A stretch of DNA of 15,303 nucleotides, from NCBI GenBank assembly GCA_002337525.1, contig DDGG01000014.1:1-15303 (forward strand), read 5' to 3'. A program made the position numbers and the translations under genes. Shown piece after piece: positions 15,281-15,303 of the stretch (within the stretch, counting starts at the first letter, position 1; every line of letters begins with the position of its first letter). Source of the stretch: Alphaproteobacteria bacterium UBA1908. Lineage in GTDB: Bacteria > Pseudomonadota > Alphaproteobacteria > Caedimonadales > UBA1908. The notes beneath the pieces were generated by a model that worked only from the letters and a program-made list of their open reading frames with translations, did not search any database and was not told the DNA's origin.

Positions 15281-15303
15281 GCGGGTGTAGTTCAATGGTA
15301 GAA
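15281..15303 (+). tRNA. tRNA-Gly, 5' part only (cut by the window edge)
   Basis: GCGGGTGTAGTTCAATGGTA at the right edge, plus three more bases, matches the acceptor strand, the TAGTTCAA D-stem start and the AATGGTAGAA D-loop of bacterial tRNA-Gly. The anticodon is outside the window. The gap 15195-15280 holds no convincing gene. Confidence 0.85.

Overview
The window looks like a chromosomal segment of a host-associated, AT-leaning alphaproteobacterium. A Holosporales/Rickettsiales-like intracellular symbiont is my best guess. The case rests on an alphaproteobacterial style of proteins (L28, IF3, a long Tgt variant), homologues of the mitochondrial complex I proteins NDUFAF5 and NDUFA9 side by side, a queuine/queuosine-precursor salvage gene pair, and an intergenic repeat whose translation reads like the 'HSEGAERxKNPV' repeats of such genomes. 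The lineage is an inference; no rRNA or other decisive marker is present.

Layout. 1-515 has no credible gene. It holds a direct duplication (1-149 and 274-422, 273 bp apart) built of 27-bp tandem units, separated by 31-bp units. From 516 to about 8025 every gene is on the minus strand. Read in transcription order from the right, these are a family 4 glycosyltransferase and a family 9 (heptosyltransferase-like) glycosyltransferase that overlap by 8 bp; thrS; infC, which appears to start with AUA; rpmB; and the overlapping pair yhhQ-tgt. From 8181 every gene is on the plus strand: an RND efflux adaptor and its inner-membrane pump, an NDUFAF5-like methyltransferase-fold protein, an NDUFA9-like NAD(P)-binding protein, an unrecognised five-helix membrane protein, and the first 23 bases of a tRNA-Gly at the right edge. 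The divergence point is 8026-8180.

How the genes work together. yhhQ and tgt form a minimal salvage route: a membrane transporter for a queuosine precursor and the enzyme that inserts the base at tRNA position 34. The Tgt substrate loop differs from the usual preQ1-type enzyme, which fits uptake of a host-made base. thrS, infC and rpmB are translation genes. The two glycosyltransferases probably build envelope glycans (LPS core or similar). The adaptor and pump form two parts of a tripartite efflux system; no outer-membrane channel gene is in the window. The NDUFAF5-like and NDUFA9-like genes suggest a complex I accessory/assembly locus, and the small membrane protein next to them, tightly coupled to the second, is a candidate new partner.

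The points most worth a second look are the Tgt variant with its transporter and the dyad over their likely promoter, the AUA start of infC, the NDUFAF5/NDUFA9/unknown membrane protein cluster with a degenerate SAM motif, the 87-residue Lys/Glu-rich tail on the efflux adaptor, and the composite repeat at the left edge.
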